Assembly: GCA_030248295.1 (NCBI GenBank) | Contig: JASANH010001283.1 | Coordinates: 457,240-521,239, forward strand | Direction: 5' to 3' | DNA length: 64,000 bases | Source: Mesodorylaimus sp. YZB2_4 | Lineage: Eukaryota; Nematoda; Enoplea; Dorylaimida; Dorylaimidae | Shown here: piece after piece, positions 45,900-58,403 of the stretch | Position numbering within the stretch: position 1 is the first letter of the stretch | Layout: each line of letters opens with the position of its first letter | Program-made: the position numbers and the translations under genes | The notes under the pieces: model-generated | Seen by the model: the letters and a program-made list of their open reading frames with translations, nothing else | Told to the model about the DNA's origin: nothing | Database searches by the model: none

Positions 45900-46990
45900 G
45901 AGCAGCACAGCAGGTAAAATTGAGGAGGATGATGATAAATTCTGATTGCTACCAGTAAATTTTGTTCATCTTTGGAAACAAAAAGAGCATTAACTTTGGG
46001 GAATAGTCACATGTTACCGTTATGCGCCTAGAAGATACAGGAAACAAAAAGGTGTGACATAGAACCTATGCGCTGGAAGTCATTGTGGGGTGAATATGAT
46101 ATGTAGGTACGTTTGATCAACTAATTAACAGGCCGAGAGCTTATTAAATCGGCATTTCAGGGTCCAAAAAACTTTTTAACCATTCAGGAATTGAATCATC
46201 AAATTTAAAACCAAGAGCTTTTTGTTTCCGTAGGGGCGGTCATTTAACTTTGGTTGCAATTATCTTAAAATCAGGTTATCCTCACGCATGGCCATTATGT
46301 ATGGAATCCCTCACCCACTGAGGAAACTTTTTTCCTTTCTAACTTTTATATGAATTCAGAGCCTGTGCTGTGATAGGGAGGATAGATTGTTTGCATTACT
46401 GTATTCCAGGTTCAGGAACCTAGTACACAGGACTGCTTGCGCAGTTAGGACTGCTTGCCAACTGGTTCTCGTCGCTAGTTCCTGGTTCGAGTGAGGCTCA
46501 AGTTGGCCAGCCGAGACGAAGGCCGACTTCTACTTCTTACAGTACCGCTACAGAGTTAAGTGGCGCCGTCTATCTCATCCTTGTTCATGTGACTAGAGCA
46601 GCACTCTGGATAAACTTATAAATTTTAAACGACAGTCAATTTTTTCCACAGTAATTGCAAAGTTTTCTACAAATTTAAATCTGCGACGCGTCAGAATGAA
46701 ATTAAGGAAATTATCTGAGAAAATCATGTATTCTCTGTGATTATCTCTGGTACACTCCTAGGAGCCGCAGTGGCATGGTTCATTGAGGCGAAGTTTTTCA
46801 CCTCGCTTGGATCAGCAACCCCGTAGATTCGCGTGGCGGAGCCTAGGCAGATCGCACTAAATTTTTCCTGACATCAGATGTGAACATGAACAGCGGCGTA
46901 GTTGCACCCACACTTGATTCATGGCGAATTCGACATGTCTACTTCCATTTGCATTTGAGGGGGAAGGGCGTCGAAGTTTGCTAATTTCCA
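45900..46990. other. No gene recognised; weak tRNA-like boxes near 46440
   Basis: CTTGCGCAGTTAGGACTG (A-box-like) and CCTGGTTCGAGTGAGG (B-box-like) lie about 50 nt apart at 46437-46490. The arms do not pair into a full cloverleaf. The rest shows nothing identifiable. Confidence 0.3.
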
Positions 46991-47025
46991 TATGACTTCG
47001 AGTTTAAATTGGCCAAATTTCCCTT

Positions 47026-47031
47026 TTTATT
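47026..47031 (-). promoter_or_regulatory. Putative poly(A) signal of Ly6-like gene 4
   Basis: AATAAA on the minus strand 80 nt past the gene 4 stop (47111). Confidence 0.45.
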
Positions 47032-47110
47032 CGTACTCATCGATCCAGAGCAAAGAATTATTGCACAAATCACCAATTGAATTGCACGGTTTGTCTTCCT
47101 CAAGTGTTTT

Positions 47111-50100
47111 TCAACAAACAAGAGCGAGAATTACAGCAATCATAAAATTAGCCCATAATCCAAACATGGTTATTTTGCCAACAGCTGTTTTTCCTTTTGT
47201 CGGCTGAAAATACTTTCTTTTAGTCAGAGGTAAGAAGGCGAGTAATCAGAGGCGCTGTCACGCGACATATCAGAAGGGCTTGGTCTGATTTAACTCTTTA
47301 TTTGTAGGTGAGAGGACCTGACGTCTGATTTTCATTCATTAGTGGTCTGACAACTTTTTATAACTAATTAGAAAAGGATCGTGCAGATTCTCTTCCACAT
47401 TATATTTGTCTAACCACTCAATTTCCCCACCCAGCTCTGCCATTTCTCCACTACTTTAATGTTACTTTCACAAAAGGAAATATAGACCACAGCTGCCATA
47501 TATCCCCTCCGAAAATTGATCACGAATCGATTGGCAATAGTGAACAAGCGGGAATCCTGGAGAGACGGACGTCGGTTGCAACTGTCAGAACGACATCTTA
47601 TAAAACATTGAACCGAACCGACCGCTTTCGTCATCGTACGATATTGCTGATATTAGAATGTGGAAAATTGTTATAGGGGATACGGAAACTGAAAAACTCA
47701 GAAAGGTCGTTCATTCTTTACTGATCAATCTCAGGAGAAGTGATCTTAGCATATTTGTTTTACTCAGAACTCCACTCTGAGAGATGAGCTCTCCTTACTC
47801 CTCCCTTGGCTTCCCCTACCTCCAGGTAGCTACATGAACTCTTAAAGTTAACCTTACGATGAATCATTTTTGAGCAGCTGAGTGAGTCGTGCGCAGAAAA
47901 AACCTAACACTCGCATCTTTCATCTACCTTCAGAATGATCTCTCCCTAGAGTCATGGGTAGATCGGTTCTGCTCAGTCGGTTTGGTTCACGGTTTGCAGG
48001 AAACAACCCAAAAGAGGTGGAACCGAAATTTCGGTTCTGCACCGAAAAAATTGTTTTGGTTCCATGGCAGCCCAGCATCGACCGATCCGACCCTGGGTCT
48101 GGATCCCAAAAGAAGATAGATGGGGATGACGTGTTTGGCACTGCGTCCTCACCAACCCGCAACGGCTCCTCGCTGTCACTCTGTGTTAAACTACTCCAAA
48201 GGACACAGGATAATTAACCAGCGTCTAAAAATGGGCTTAAAAATGCTGATTTGAGAGATAAAACGGGATTTTCTCATCGTAGTATGCCACATTTTATCAT
48301 TTTGCAGCAGATGAAGTGCAAAAACTTTTAGTTACCAATCCGGCTGATCCAGCAGTCGGACCAAATCGAAGAGCTCGAGGTGTGGGAGGCGGGTGGTGCG
48401 GTGACTGCTACATATGTTCCCTCCTCGCGTTTTTATACCCTCTAACATTAACGGAAACAAAATGTTTGTTTCGGAATTTTGGGTCCGCCAATGTCAATAA
48501 CTTATAAGGCAAACGATAGGACGTTAAAGCGGAAACTCTTGCTAAAAAGTTCAACCTGTTTGGAATTATTGAAACGAAAATTCATAAGTCGATATGTGAT
48601 GATGAAATTGCGATACCTGGTTATTCTGTTTTACGTGCCGATCGAGTCAAAAGGGGCGGCGGTATTGCTATTTATTTCGAGTCGTCAATACGACATTGAA
48701 AAGTCGCATGTCTACGCAGGCCGCCTCATTTTAAACGATTGAAAGATTACATGAAAAAGCAAGCGATAAGTTTCATTGCTAATTGGCCTCAGCAAAGTCC
48801 AGATTTAAATCCTCTCGAGAATTTGCGGGCTTATTGCGCGAAAAAACTGCGTGATTTTCAGTTTTCGAATATGGATCAACTGTGGCAACGCTTAAAAGTT
48901 ATTTGGGAGAACGCGCCGTTCGAACTGATTAAAAAATTGATTGCCAGCATGCTCAGTCGTCTCGAGGCAGTTATCAAGAGTGAGGGGGGAACTACTCGTT
49001 TTTGAATGCTGATAATCGCTAGAAAACAGTTGATAAGAAAATAAACGTGTCTGTTTGGTCAGAATGGCGGATCTGATAAACGCATTTCTATCTGGTCCTA
49101 TTTGCCACTAGATGCCAAAACATAAAACCTCAAACTGAATTATAGGTTTTGCGCACCAGTGTACATCGGAAGAGGTTAACAAGAAATGTAGCTGGTCTTC
49201 GCTTTACAGTCGGCGGAAGCATTTGAAATAGAGGCAATTTCACAAATTTTATTAGCAAAAAACTCATGAAATGAAACTTGGAAGAGTAGTACATGTGGTT
49301 TGATGCGCCTTCGGAGAAGGCCGGTCCAGGCTGAAAAAAGGTGATCAAGAAAGACCCCGCCTGGCTACTGGCTGGTCACATGTACTCGCGGTTTTAGGGT
49401 TGACAAGTAGACCATAACAACTAGTCACATTTATGTCACCAGCGAGGGGAAAGTGGCTCCTAGAAGATGCTCTCATCTGCACTTCTTGCATAGTGCATAT
49501 TAAGGGACTATGTTATGCAAAATGCTATTACTCAGGACAGCGCTTTCAATTTCATCATCTCTTGCTTCAGGCAGGAATTTTGAGGAATCTGCATCTTCGC
49601 TGGACTTTCTTGCAGCTATTGGGCGCATCGAGTTTTCGAACGCAGGGATGTACAGTATCGCATGCCTGTCACTTTCGAGCCGATGCATGGAGTTTATGCT
49701 GATGAATATTTGTACCTTTTCTTTAAAAGTAAATAAGGATTTGCTAAATCATTGCAAGAATGAGTTTTAATAGCCTTTAATGCAGATTTTTTTCACATTT
49801 TTAAAATTTATTTGGCGGCCATCCAAAGCTGAATAGATAGGTCAATGAGCTAGGATATAACACACGCTTGAAATGGTGAACGCTCAGGAGGAATCTTAGA
49901 AGACATCATTTTTACGTTGCACAACTCGGGAAAACATTTTTTGTCAATCGCACTGGTAAGGGTTAGGCTTACACTTGCAGTCATAGTTGTTGTAGTGAGT
50001 TTATCAGTTCTGTCTTCTGTCCTATTGCCTAAGAACATTGATATGCGACGCTGGGTGCGGAAATTATGTGCGAAATTTATTACGAATTGCTATCAGAACT

Positions 50101-53100
50101 GCTCATGAAAGTTAGCTCCATCTCTATGACTCGGACATGAATGAATCATGTGTATATGTTGGGCGGACAAACGTGGATAAGCCTCAGCCGGTATGTCCGT
50201 GCAAGCCCTCAGTGACACTGCTTATAACACTGAAGCAATCGAATTTCCGTTGCCTCGTGTCGGTGGGACGGGATAATCTTGTCCTGATCTACATTACCAT
50301 GCTTTGCTAAACCAGTTTTTTCATGCTTATGTAGTACTTGTTTGGTAGCAATTTTTAAACTCTGGGGCTCAATGCTAAAACGTCGTGATTTTGTTGCACT
50401 GTGATCCAGTTTATGATAAGGCATAGGGAGATCATGAAACAAGCTCTCTCCTCGCTCTCAAACCATTTTGCTTTGTGCGAATGCTAAGTGCGTACCTTCG
50501 AGGCCTGGTCAGTCAAGAGCACTAAGCTAAATCTAGGTACATTATCTGAACATTTTTGAGACCAACATTTTTGGAGTGTTGGACGGGTGTGCACCTTTTG
50601 GGGTCTATCGTCAATGAGTGACGATATTACTTCCCTGGTGCCAAATGCTGTATTGTAAAATTCGCATCCTTGGCATTCTCAGAGAGCGAGTGAACATTTG
50701 ACCAAATTGTTGGTGATGGCAGAGAAGGAACTATGGCTCAGTAAACTATGAAATGCGCATTCTCCGATGTTTTAGATGGGCTTATTCCACGCAAAATAAG
50801 GTGCCGCATTTACTTCTTGTGATTGATTATTATCATTAGCCATCAAATACAAGGCATGCAAGATCCTCGATTCTATGAACAATCTGCATGCAATGTCATT
50901 CAAGGTCTAATGAGTAGCACAAGCCGCGCCCGGTGACATAAATAAAGCTAGTTGTTATGGTCTACTTGTCAACCCAAAAACCGCGAGTACATGTGACCAG
51001 CCAGTAGCCAGGCGGGATCTTTCTCGATCACCTTTCGTCAGCCTGGACCGGCCTGCTCCGAAGGCGCAGCAAACCACATGTACTACCTTTCCTAGTTTCA
51101 TTTCATGAATTTTTCGCTGATTTCACTTCTTTTTTAGTCCTGACTCTTCTCCACCTGCCCACGACAACCCCCTTGAGGACTGGCCGCGTTCGAGCACATG
51201 CAATCTCGAGTGCAAACAGAACCATTTTGCAAAATCTGCCGCCCTCCTCCCAATCTTCCTCTAAATTTCTCAGTGTGACATTAGCTTGACTAAGATGGTG
51301 CCCTGCGCCTCTCTGACGGTTTTTGAGAGGACTAAAAGGCCAAAAAATGATAATTTTGCCTGAGTGGACATCCTTCTGAGGACCCTGCAACAATTTGAGG
51401 CAATACGTGGTCAAAATCAATGCCAAAAGGCACCAGCAGTGATGTTACCCTGCCGTTTGAACATATAGCTGGATTCCCCGCTCTTCCACAGCTCCCGATC
51501 GGCGCTGTGATCTATCGGGTCCATACATACATACAGTACATACATGTATGACGCGGGCACGTTTCTGCCGATGAAAGGATAACCAGTAAAGATTTCGGAA
51601 AGATTTTTTAGAACGCGCCTTCTCTAACCAGTCCCCTATGTTGAAACCAAATTTCATCGGTTTTTGGCTGCATGGTTCGCGAGTTATAGCGAAAACAAGA
51701 AACCTGGTCGGGTTTTTCGCCCTCGCACTCCTAGTATTAGTGGGGCCCGAACGGAAAAAGATCCTGCTAATTTCTTCAGTAAAACTCAATCTAGTGTAAA
51801 GTTACACTAAGAAACAAAATTTCATCGCTTCATGACATCAGGCTGTTGAGATATCGTTGTTGGTGTGGCACATGTACTACATGGACCACACTACCGCGCC
51901 CCCATGGATGCTGGTTTTTACGACTACTCAAACGTGGACTTGCGAGGAGGTGTTCCTGGTGAAGACACGCAGAGAGACGCTGCTTTGCGTGCCAGTGTCC
52001 GCATAGCCCTGCTTAAAAGGTTTGACTGCTGGTAGGCTATGGGCAAAACGGGCTTCGGGTCAAGGAATGAAAAAATATACAAGTCTACGCTTTTTTCTGA
52101 GACCTTGCGAGTTTATGAGCCTAGACCGCTTTAAAGGTCTTGTTAATACGTCCTGCAACGCTCGGAAATGTCGATGCCCTGATATGGTACAGTAGGTGTA
52201 TAGTGGGTTATATTTGCCTCATATTAATAATCAGGCTTTCTAGTGCTTTCTAGTGACCGCGAGTCGACAAGAGATCAGGTCAGCTGACAGCTGTTAGCAG
52301 ATGATATTGAGCTCTATGATCTGATACTGATTTTGAGCATCTGCTAACTGACGATTTGTCAGTTCCATCATCGAATGAGATTATCTGAGGCCACTGGGGA
52401 CTCAAGCAGGCATGGCCTTCGATCTGTTAACGGCAGATCGGATGATCTAAGAACTGAACACTGTTTGCGCTAGTGTTCCAATGACCTAGGTTTTTCACTG
52501 TCTGACCTGACCCTGACCTTGACCTTGACCAGGCCCCAAAAAATTTTCTGGCCTGACCCTGACCTTGACCGACCCCTCAAAAAATTTTCTGACCTGACCT
52601 TGACATTGACCGAACCAAAAAAAATTTTCTGACCTGACCGTTGACCTGCTAGGAAATGTAAATTTTCTGGTTATCTTTGACAGTGATCGGTCGAAAAATT
52701 TTTCTTAACCGACACCAGCAACAAAGCTTCTCTGTGTTTGCAATTTTACCAAGAAAATCCACTACAGCTGACAATTTTCTGGCATTACGTGAAATTTTGC
52801 GGGCAGACCAAGAAACTGAATTTTTATCAAGCTCAAAAATATATGCATAGCTGTTTTCACGGCTTTGGGAAAACTAGAGAAGCTGACACCCATTGAAAAT
52901 CAAAGATAAATCTCATTCGTTATACGTCAATTCCTGCTCAAACTGCTTGCTGCATGATCGATTTCTTTTCGCCGTAATCCGAGAAAAGGCGCCTTACCAG
53001 GCTGAAAGTGGCTGGTACAGCCAGAATACCTCGCTCCAATGACGCCAAGTTTGGATATGAACGAATGGGAAGAGAGAGTGGCTACCACGGATGGATGGCA

Positions 53101-56100
53101 TTCGCTGGCACACCCTAGTCTATGCAGCTGGGCTGGTAGGTGACTGGACGAGTGAGACAACTGCAATAGCACAAGACTCACAAACAGCAGGGGCCAGTTT
53201 CACAGTGCGATTCTAATTTTTCACAGAACGAATTAAGGGCACTATTTCGGACAGCAACTTGGGGCAACGCTTAGACACCAATTTGGGGCGCTTCACAATA
53301 GCTGTCCTAGAGGTGCCTTACCCGTAGATTTGGGCACGTCCTGAGACAGGTCTCATCTTGTTTCATAATTAAAAAGGATGACCGAGACATTTTAGCAGAC
53401 CACTAAATTTAACGCGGGAAATAAATACTGTACGTGTAAGCTGGGCATCCATTACTGGTCGAAGTATGCTGTGCGATTACATTTGAATAATTTTACTACG
53501 TCACGAGGATGCCTTGGCCAAGGAAGGCTGGTCCACATTATATGAGCTCTGTAAACGTGCCACATTGAGTTTATTTTAGTGGGTTTTGTATTTGGGAGTC
53601 CTCCTCTTATGCACAGAATCTGACCGTCATGTCAGAAGACTGCGTGAACCACATCATTTGTTTTTTCCAAGTCATAATTTGGAGTCCACAGAGTTTTGTG
53701 TTTTCTGCGACTGTTTCACGGGATTCTTCCCTATGGGATCATGCTTGCTAGTGACTCTGTCACGCGTACAAGTTTTAATTAACACTGTGTCCCCCCTCCC
53801 CTATCAAGTGCATGTATTTGCTTGGGTAAAGATGGAGTAAAATGATGATAATGGGATTCTGTCGTCCCTTTTTGGCCTCAATAGTTAAAAAGGGACGACA
53901 GAATTTTAGTTCAGCTGCAAAAGAACAATTTTTACGGCTCGAAAGGGCTAAGGCAGAATGCCACAATCTCACGACGCCCAAAAAGTTGCTCTACAAAGAT
54001 CAGCTCGAAATTGCTATAGATTAAGGGACATTGCCCTGTGCCTGACAGCGCTGCTGTGAAATGAAGACATCAGGAGTGTCTTAAACTTACTGTGTGACTG
54101 CCTGGTGTCCTTGGGTGGGATACCAAGCTGATTGTGAAATGGCTTAGGACTGTCCCAGAATTCAGGACATGCCTTGGGATTTTAGAACTGTATAACTGCC
54201 CCCCAGATCCCTACTCAGGAATGCAGGAGCTTGAAATGTTTTCATCAACATTTCACTAAGTTTACTTTCTTCCGCTGTTCGAAAAAAAGTCAGCCGCCAC
54301 AACCCCAAGCCACTCGGTCTAAAAATCCAGCGCAACCAAACCAAAAACCCCAAAACTGGGTCGGGTTATGTAACCCAATGTTGGGCCTGGGTACTTAGTA
54401 CACGACAAGGCGGACGAAATGCTTCTCACACTGCCAGTTTTCTTCCTCCTAGACCCTCCCCTACCCCTGATTTGATGGTAAGACTTTTAACGACAGAAAC
54501 TTAGACATTCAGTTAAACGACTTAGCCCTTTCCCCTTTAAAATTAGAAACAGTGAAATTCAGATCAAGACCTTTTTCGACGTCTGACAGCGTCTGTTTAG
54601 AAGCCTCCTTACTTTAGTAATTGGGTGCTGTCCGTATAGCACGCCAGCCGCTTTATTGCGTAGTTGTTCATTATCACTGCAATTGTCACTCGAGTCGCAG
54701 ATGCACACTCCGCAAAAAAAAATCTTATCCGCCTCCGTTCTGTTCTCAGCTAAGCATCCAGTTTTTGTATTATTATAGCAGGTGGATGCAGTAATAAAGG
54801 AGCCTAAAAAACATTTAAAGCATTTTCTTACGGGAATTCTACAATGTCCCTGCTTGTCTGGTAAGCATTTCAGATACGCTCATGATAATCTTAGTTAGTG
54901 CTAGAAGCACAGCGGGTAAAGCATCTGTTACAGCGATCCAAGCAAAGGATCGAGCTCGTTGCTTATTACTGGTGCGATAGAGTCGTCAAATCAACGAAGC
55001 AAGTCATGGATGGGGCAGCTTAATTTAGACAGGGTGGCTGTAAGTGTCGACCAAACGAATATTAACTCGGCGTCACAGCTACTCGTATTTCGACCGGTGG
55101 GTATTACTTTATGCAATGCGCCATAGGTTCCTGATGTCAAGGAAGTTGAAAATTGTTTCCACCGCCATTTCTCGGAAAATTCATTGAAATAACCGCTGAT
55201 GTGAAAGGGGCGGATTATACAAAATTCCAGGCACCAAACCTTGAGGCGAAAAACTTTTCATCACCATTAAAGTTTTTCTCCTAGCTGTTTTCAATATGCT
55301 TGACAATATAAGAGACAAATGCATTAAAATAAACTGCGGAGTCCAGTTATGATCGAAATTCAAGAATGCATTGACCGAAATCGAAAATTTTACATCTACT
55401 GTAGAGCGCACTGCTTGGAAATAGGCAATTGTCCTACAAAATCGTTTTCCCATCAAGCGTATGAGCCGTATGAGCGGACTTCTTCTGACTCCTTCAGCGA
55501 TGGTGACCTTGCAGAAGCAAGGTTATAATCCATCTCCTCATGCCATGAAGAATTCTCCTGGCCAATTCTCAGAGACGATGGGTAATAGTTATACTCGACA
55601 GGTCGTTCATTATCAGTAAGCATGGAAAACAGGTGAAGGAAAGATATCGAATCTTTCATTCGTGGAAATAAGAGTCGAATGCTCACAGACACCCGGATAA
55701 TCATAAAGTCGATATGCCTGATTCTCTCAAAGGCATAGCCAAGCAGGCGACTCAATAGATATAGACACCTGTGCATAGGTGCTTCTTACCTCCTGGTTGT
55801 GATTCGCATGCAGCAACTGCACAGGTATCGCCATCACAAAGCTTTGTGACATCATTTTCGCAGTTCGATGAGACGTTTAATGAGCCATCCACATGAGTTA
55901 CAGTCGCCGAACAATCACGACATTGCAGACAACTGCACGGTTGGCCTGAAAAGAAAATGGCGCGATCGAACAGCTTGAACAAACGGGCTGCGAGCTAGAA
56001 AACAATCTGTAGGGGCCTACACAGTTTGATTTTACACTTGATTTTTATTTGTGAATTATATGCGTCTATAATTAGTGATAAAGAAGCGACAGTTTTTTCT

Positions 56101-56583
56101 CTAACCCTCTTTTCACGTCATTTAAAACAACACTTTTTCTCGGGAATGGTTTTGCATTACTAGCAATAACTCGCTCACTTTCCAGTTTCTAGTTTTTTGC
56201 GATCAGCAACACACCAGCGCGGTCGCGAAAGAATGCGGATTGGAATTTTAGCCACAAAAAATTTCTATTCCTTGCCTATATCCAGATATATATATATATC
56301 GCTAATGTGAATGATGGCCTCCCACTTGACGGCTTCTACGCATACTGGCCAAGAAGGGTAGGACTTGAGGTCGGAAGTGTGGGACAAAGCAATTTTGAAT
56401 TGATCGAACAAGCGGTGTGCCATGAGGGGCTTATAGTCTTTGTGGGGCTCACAGTTTTTATCTCCCAGCAGCTGGAGGATACTAATGGGCACAGACGCAG
56501 AAATGGCATAAAAGTAAAAAAGTACGTGCTTACTTACTTAGAGACACTAGAATAAAAAACAATAATATGAACTTCCCCACCAT
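47111..56583 (-). CDS. Ly6/LU-type cysteine-rich secreted protein, array gene 4
   Basis: Exons 56583-56538, 55945-55790, 54803-54613 and 47203-47111 on the minus strand. Intron phases are 1, 1 and 0, with GT..AG ends (donors GTAAGT, GTAAGA, GTAAGG; acceptors CTTTTCAG, TTTTTTAG, ATTTTCAG). The total is 486 nt, or 161 residues. Exon 1 is a signal peptide (MVGKFILLFFILVSL). Exon 2 adds two extra cysteines before the common C-x2-C-x16-C-x7-C-x4-C-x4-C. Exon 3 has C-x6-G-C-x13-C-x2-C-x-C-x5-C-S-D and NNT/NRT sequons. Exon 4 gives the GPI-type tail (MFGLWANFMIAVILALV). Unspliced read-through at 54613 ends 17 codons later in a basic tail like that of gene 3. Intron 3 is 7.4 kb and contains the Tc1 remnant and two copies of repeat C. 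Assignment of exon 4 rests on phase, order and paralogy with gene 3. Confidence 0.75.
48065..48365 (-). mobile_element. GATCCGATC-ended repeat, copy 2 (inverted partner 30415-30715)
   Basis: The reverse complement of 30415-30715: AGCATCGACCGATCCGACCC, GGCACTGCGTCCTC, ACTCCAAAGGACACAGG, AAAACGGGATTTTCTCATC, ending ATCCAGCAGTCGGACC. Two copies with conserved internal order and inverted GATCCGA-rich ends suggest a non-autonomous DNA transposon. Confidence 0.65.
48739..49163 (+). pseudogene. Tc1/mariner transposase C-terminus and probable terminal repeat
   Basis: The frame 48739-49005 reads WPQQSPDLNPLENLRAYCAK, the diagnostic Tc1 motif containing the second catalytic Asp and the third acidic residue (D34-type spacing region), and ends MLSRLEAVIKSEGGTTRF, typical of the family C-terminus. 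The expected upstream DNA-binding and first-Asp regions are not readable in any frame. Past the stop, GGTTTTGCGCACCAGTGTA (49145-49163) looks like a Tc1-type end next to a TA site. This is a truncated, inactive copy. Confidence 0.85.
49291..49426 (+). repeat. Repeat C, copy 2
   Basis: ACATGTGGTTTGATGCGCC...GGCTACTGGCTGGTCA...GACAAGTAGACCATAACAAC, closest to the inverted copy at 50947-51110. It lies in intron 3 of Ly6-like gene 4. Confidence 0.8.
50947..51110 (-). repeat. Repeat C, copy 3 (inverted)
   Basis: Reverse complement of copy 2, with similarity extending to TAGTTTCATTTCATGAAT, which mirrors ATTCATGAAATGAAACT next to copy 2. Together the two form a 1.8-kb-wide inverted pair that could fold in RNA. 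Confidence 0.8.
51637..51873. repeat. Dispersed repeat, inverted partner of 34237-34480
   Basis: AAATTTCATCGGTTTTTGG, GTTCGCGAGTTATAGCGAAAA, AAGTTACACTAAGAAACAAA, ATCAGGCTGTTGAGATATCG and GTGTGGCACATG match the 34-kb copy in reverse. Confidence 0.65.
52464..52650 (+). mobile_element. TGACCT/AAAATTTTCT-motif element
   Basis: It begins CGCTAGTGTTCCAATGACC and continues with three 50-60 bp units of CTGACCTGACCCTGACCTTG plus CCCAAAAAATTTTCTG. Same family as 9108 and 13713. Confidence 0.55.
53856..53904. repeat. Perfect hairpin, 18-bp arms, 13-nt loop
   Basis: ATTCTGTCGTCCCTTTTT (53856-53873) pairs exactly with 53887-53904. Neighbouring sequence gives no target duplication. It lies in intron 3 of Ly6-like gene 4. 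Confidence 0.85.
54860..54960 (+). other. Weak tRNA-like segment
   Basis: AGCACAGCGGGTAAAGCATC resembles a Pol III A box and AAGGATCGAGCTCG a poor B box about 40 nt later. It lies in intron 2 of Ly6-like gene 4 and is probably a decayed SINE head. Confidence 0.25.
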
Positions 56584-57420
56584 TGTTTCCGTCAATGCAC
56601 TCAAATCCGTGCTGCTATGATGCATATGAATTCTAAAAAAGCAAGTGGATTGCGTTTTTATCAAGGCGCGGCGAATAAATTTGACCCTAGAGTTTAATTT
56701 GTCGAAAATCATGTATTGAATTAAAATTCTAAAACCTTCCAACAGGTTAAATTTTTTTTAAAGGTTTTTTACAAAGTCTTTTTGCTACCCGAATTCTGTT
56801 TTGGTCCTTGATAATCGCATTTCCCAGCCGTTCTCTAATATTCCAGCCCGTCCGGACATACTGTAGCTAAAACTTTGGCTTCCCCATGGACACTTCGGGC
56901 AATCACAGTGGCCTAACCCAAAAGTCCGCTTAGTTGAAGAAGGTGACTACATGCAGATATGACTACTGGACTAGAAATATTTTAATTTGATGCAGGTTCT
57001 GTGGCCAGGAGTCTTCGCATGTGGCAACACTGTGATTAGGCCGCCTTACTTTCACCCAAATCCATAATTTTACTTCGCGCTGAACACTTCGCTCTAACAC
57101 TGTCTGGCAAGCGCAGGAAAAAGTATTGCCCTCATTGTCAGATCAGTAGGATTGAACTCCAATTGAAGGAAGAATGGTCTCGACTACGGCTAAAACATAA
57201 CCTGGAGAGGTTTAGGTTACCCATACAGGAGGTATCTAATGCTCTCTGACATAATCCACTAAGCAGTACGGATACATTTTTCCTATGGGGAGTGAAGACC
57301 ACATCGTAATTCTTCGAAGATGCCCTTGAATCGACGGAGCCTTGGTTGGCGCCAATGTAAGCGAGCCAATATAACCATGCCTGACAGGCACAGAAGAGAA
57401 CGCTACTAGGCGGCCAGTAA

Positions 57421-57590
57421 CTTGGTCGTGGCCTAGCGGGTTAAGGAGTCTGCCTCTCACGCTGGGTGCGAAGGGGAGTGTTTAACTCCCGCCTGTGTAA
57501 AAAATGACCGTCAAAGTATGTGTTTCCCGGCCCTCGAGTGCGCCGCTTAGTACTTCGCTTTGAACGAAGTACGTATGACCACATCATACA
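57421..57590 (+). mobile_element. tRNA-derived SINE, copy 2
   Basis: Head GTGGCCTAGCGGGTTAAGGA (good A box), GCCTCTCACGCTGGGTGCG, then a decayed B box GTTTAACTCCCGCC. The body TATGTGTTTCCCGGCCCTCGAGTGC matches the copy at 36493-36665. The CTCTCAC loop is the same as in tRNA-Glu(CTC), so that tRNA is a possible ancestor. The copy ends near ATGACCACATCATAC. Confidence 0.75.
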
Positions 57591-58403
57591 GTAATGCTGC
57601 TGTGCGTCGAAGTTTGTTTGTCCGTACTTTAACGTAGCAAGCACTGGGGTTATTTCTAGCCCTAGTACCAGCGATTGTAAACTGCAAACCCGCGCTGACA
57701 TCGCAAGGAAGGTGCCGGGGGATTCAACCTGACAGGCGACTTAGCCATTGAAATCGCATAGACCGTTGAGTGCGGTTACATAATTTATAGCCCCAAAACC
57801 GCCATTTGTTGAGTACACACATCAGACAGACGCATTACAGCCTCACCATGCCTGACAGGCACAGGAGGCCTGGCGTGGATGATCTGCATGGATCTGGCAG
57901 GTGTAAGCTTCACATATCCAGGTGATGTTTCAGCCGCAGGCAAGTCGAGCTTCTGCAACCGTCTCGCTGACGAACTGCACCAGCTTAAAAGCGCAAGGGA
58001 CTGGAAACTCTGCCGGAAGCTGGTGGGTGGGAATGACTCAGAAACAACGTACGTTCGAACAATTTTTCGTAGGCTCAGTTCACTCCAGCTATGCCCGTTA
58101 CGCCTGGAGTGGGCCACTGAAATCGATCACGCACTTACTGCAAACCCCTCCGATGGACCGACAGAGGTGTCTTGAATTTGGTTTTACAACTGATCGCGAG
58201 ATGGTCTGCTGGTTTGGCACGCGGAGAGCCTCGATGGCACCAGGTGAGTAATCCACAGCATAGTCGACGAGGTTTATGTTAAGCAGTCAACATCCATGAA
58301 ACTAGGACGAGCCCCATCCGCTGCAACCAAGCAATATGGGCAACCGAAACCAGAACGGCTAAGAATACTTCGATAGGTGTGGCCTTCGTTACCCTAGTCT
58401 CGA

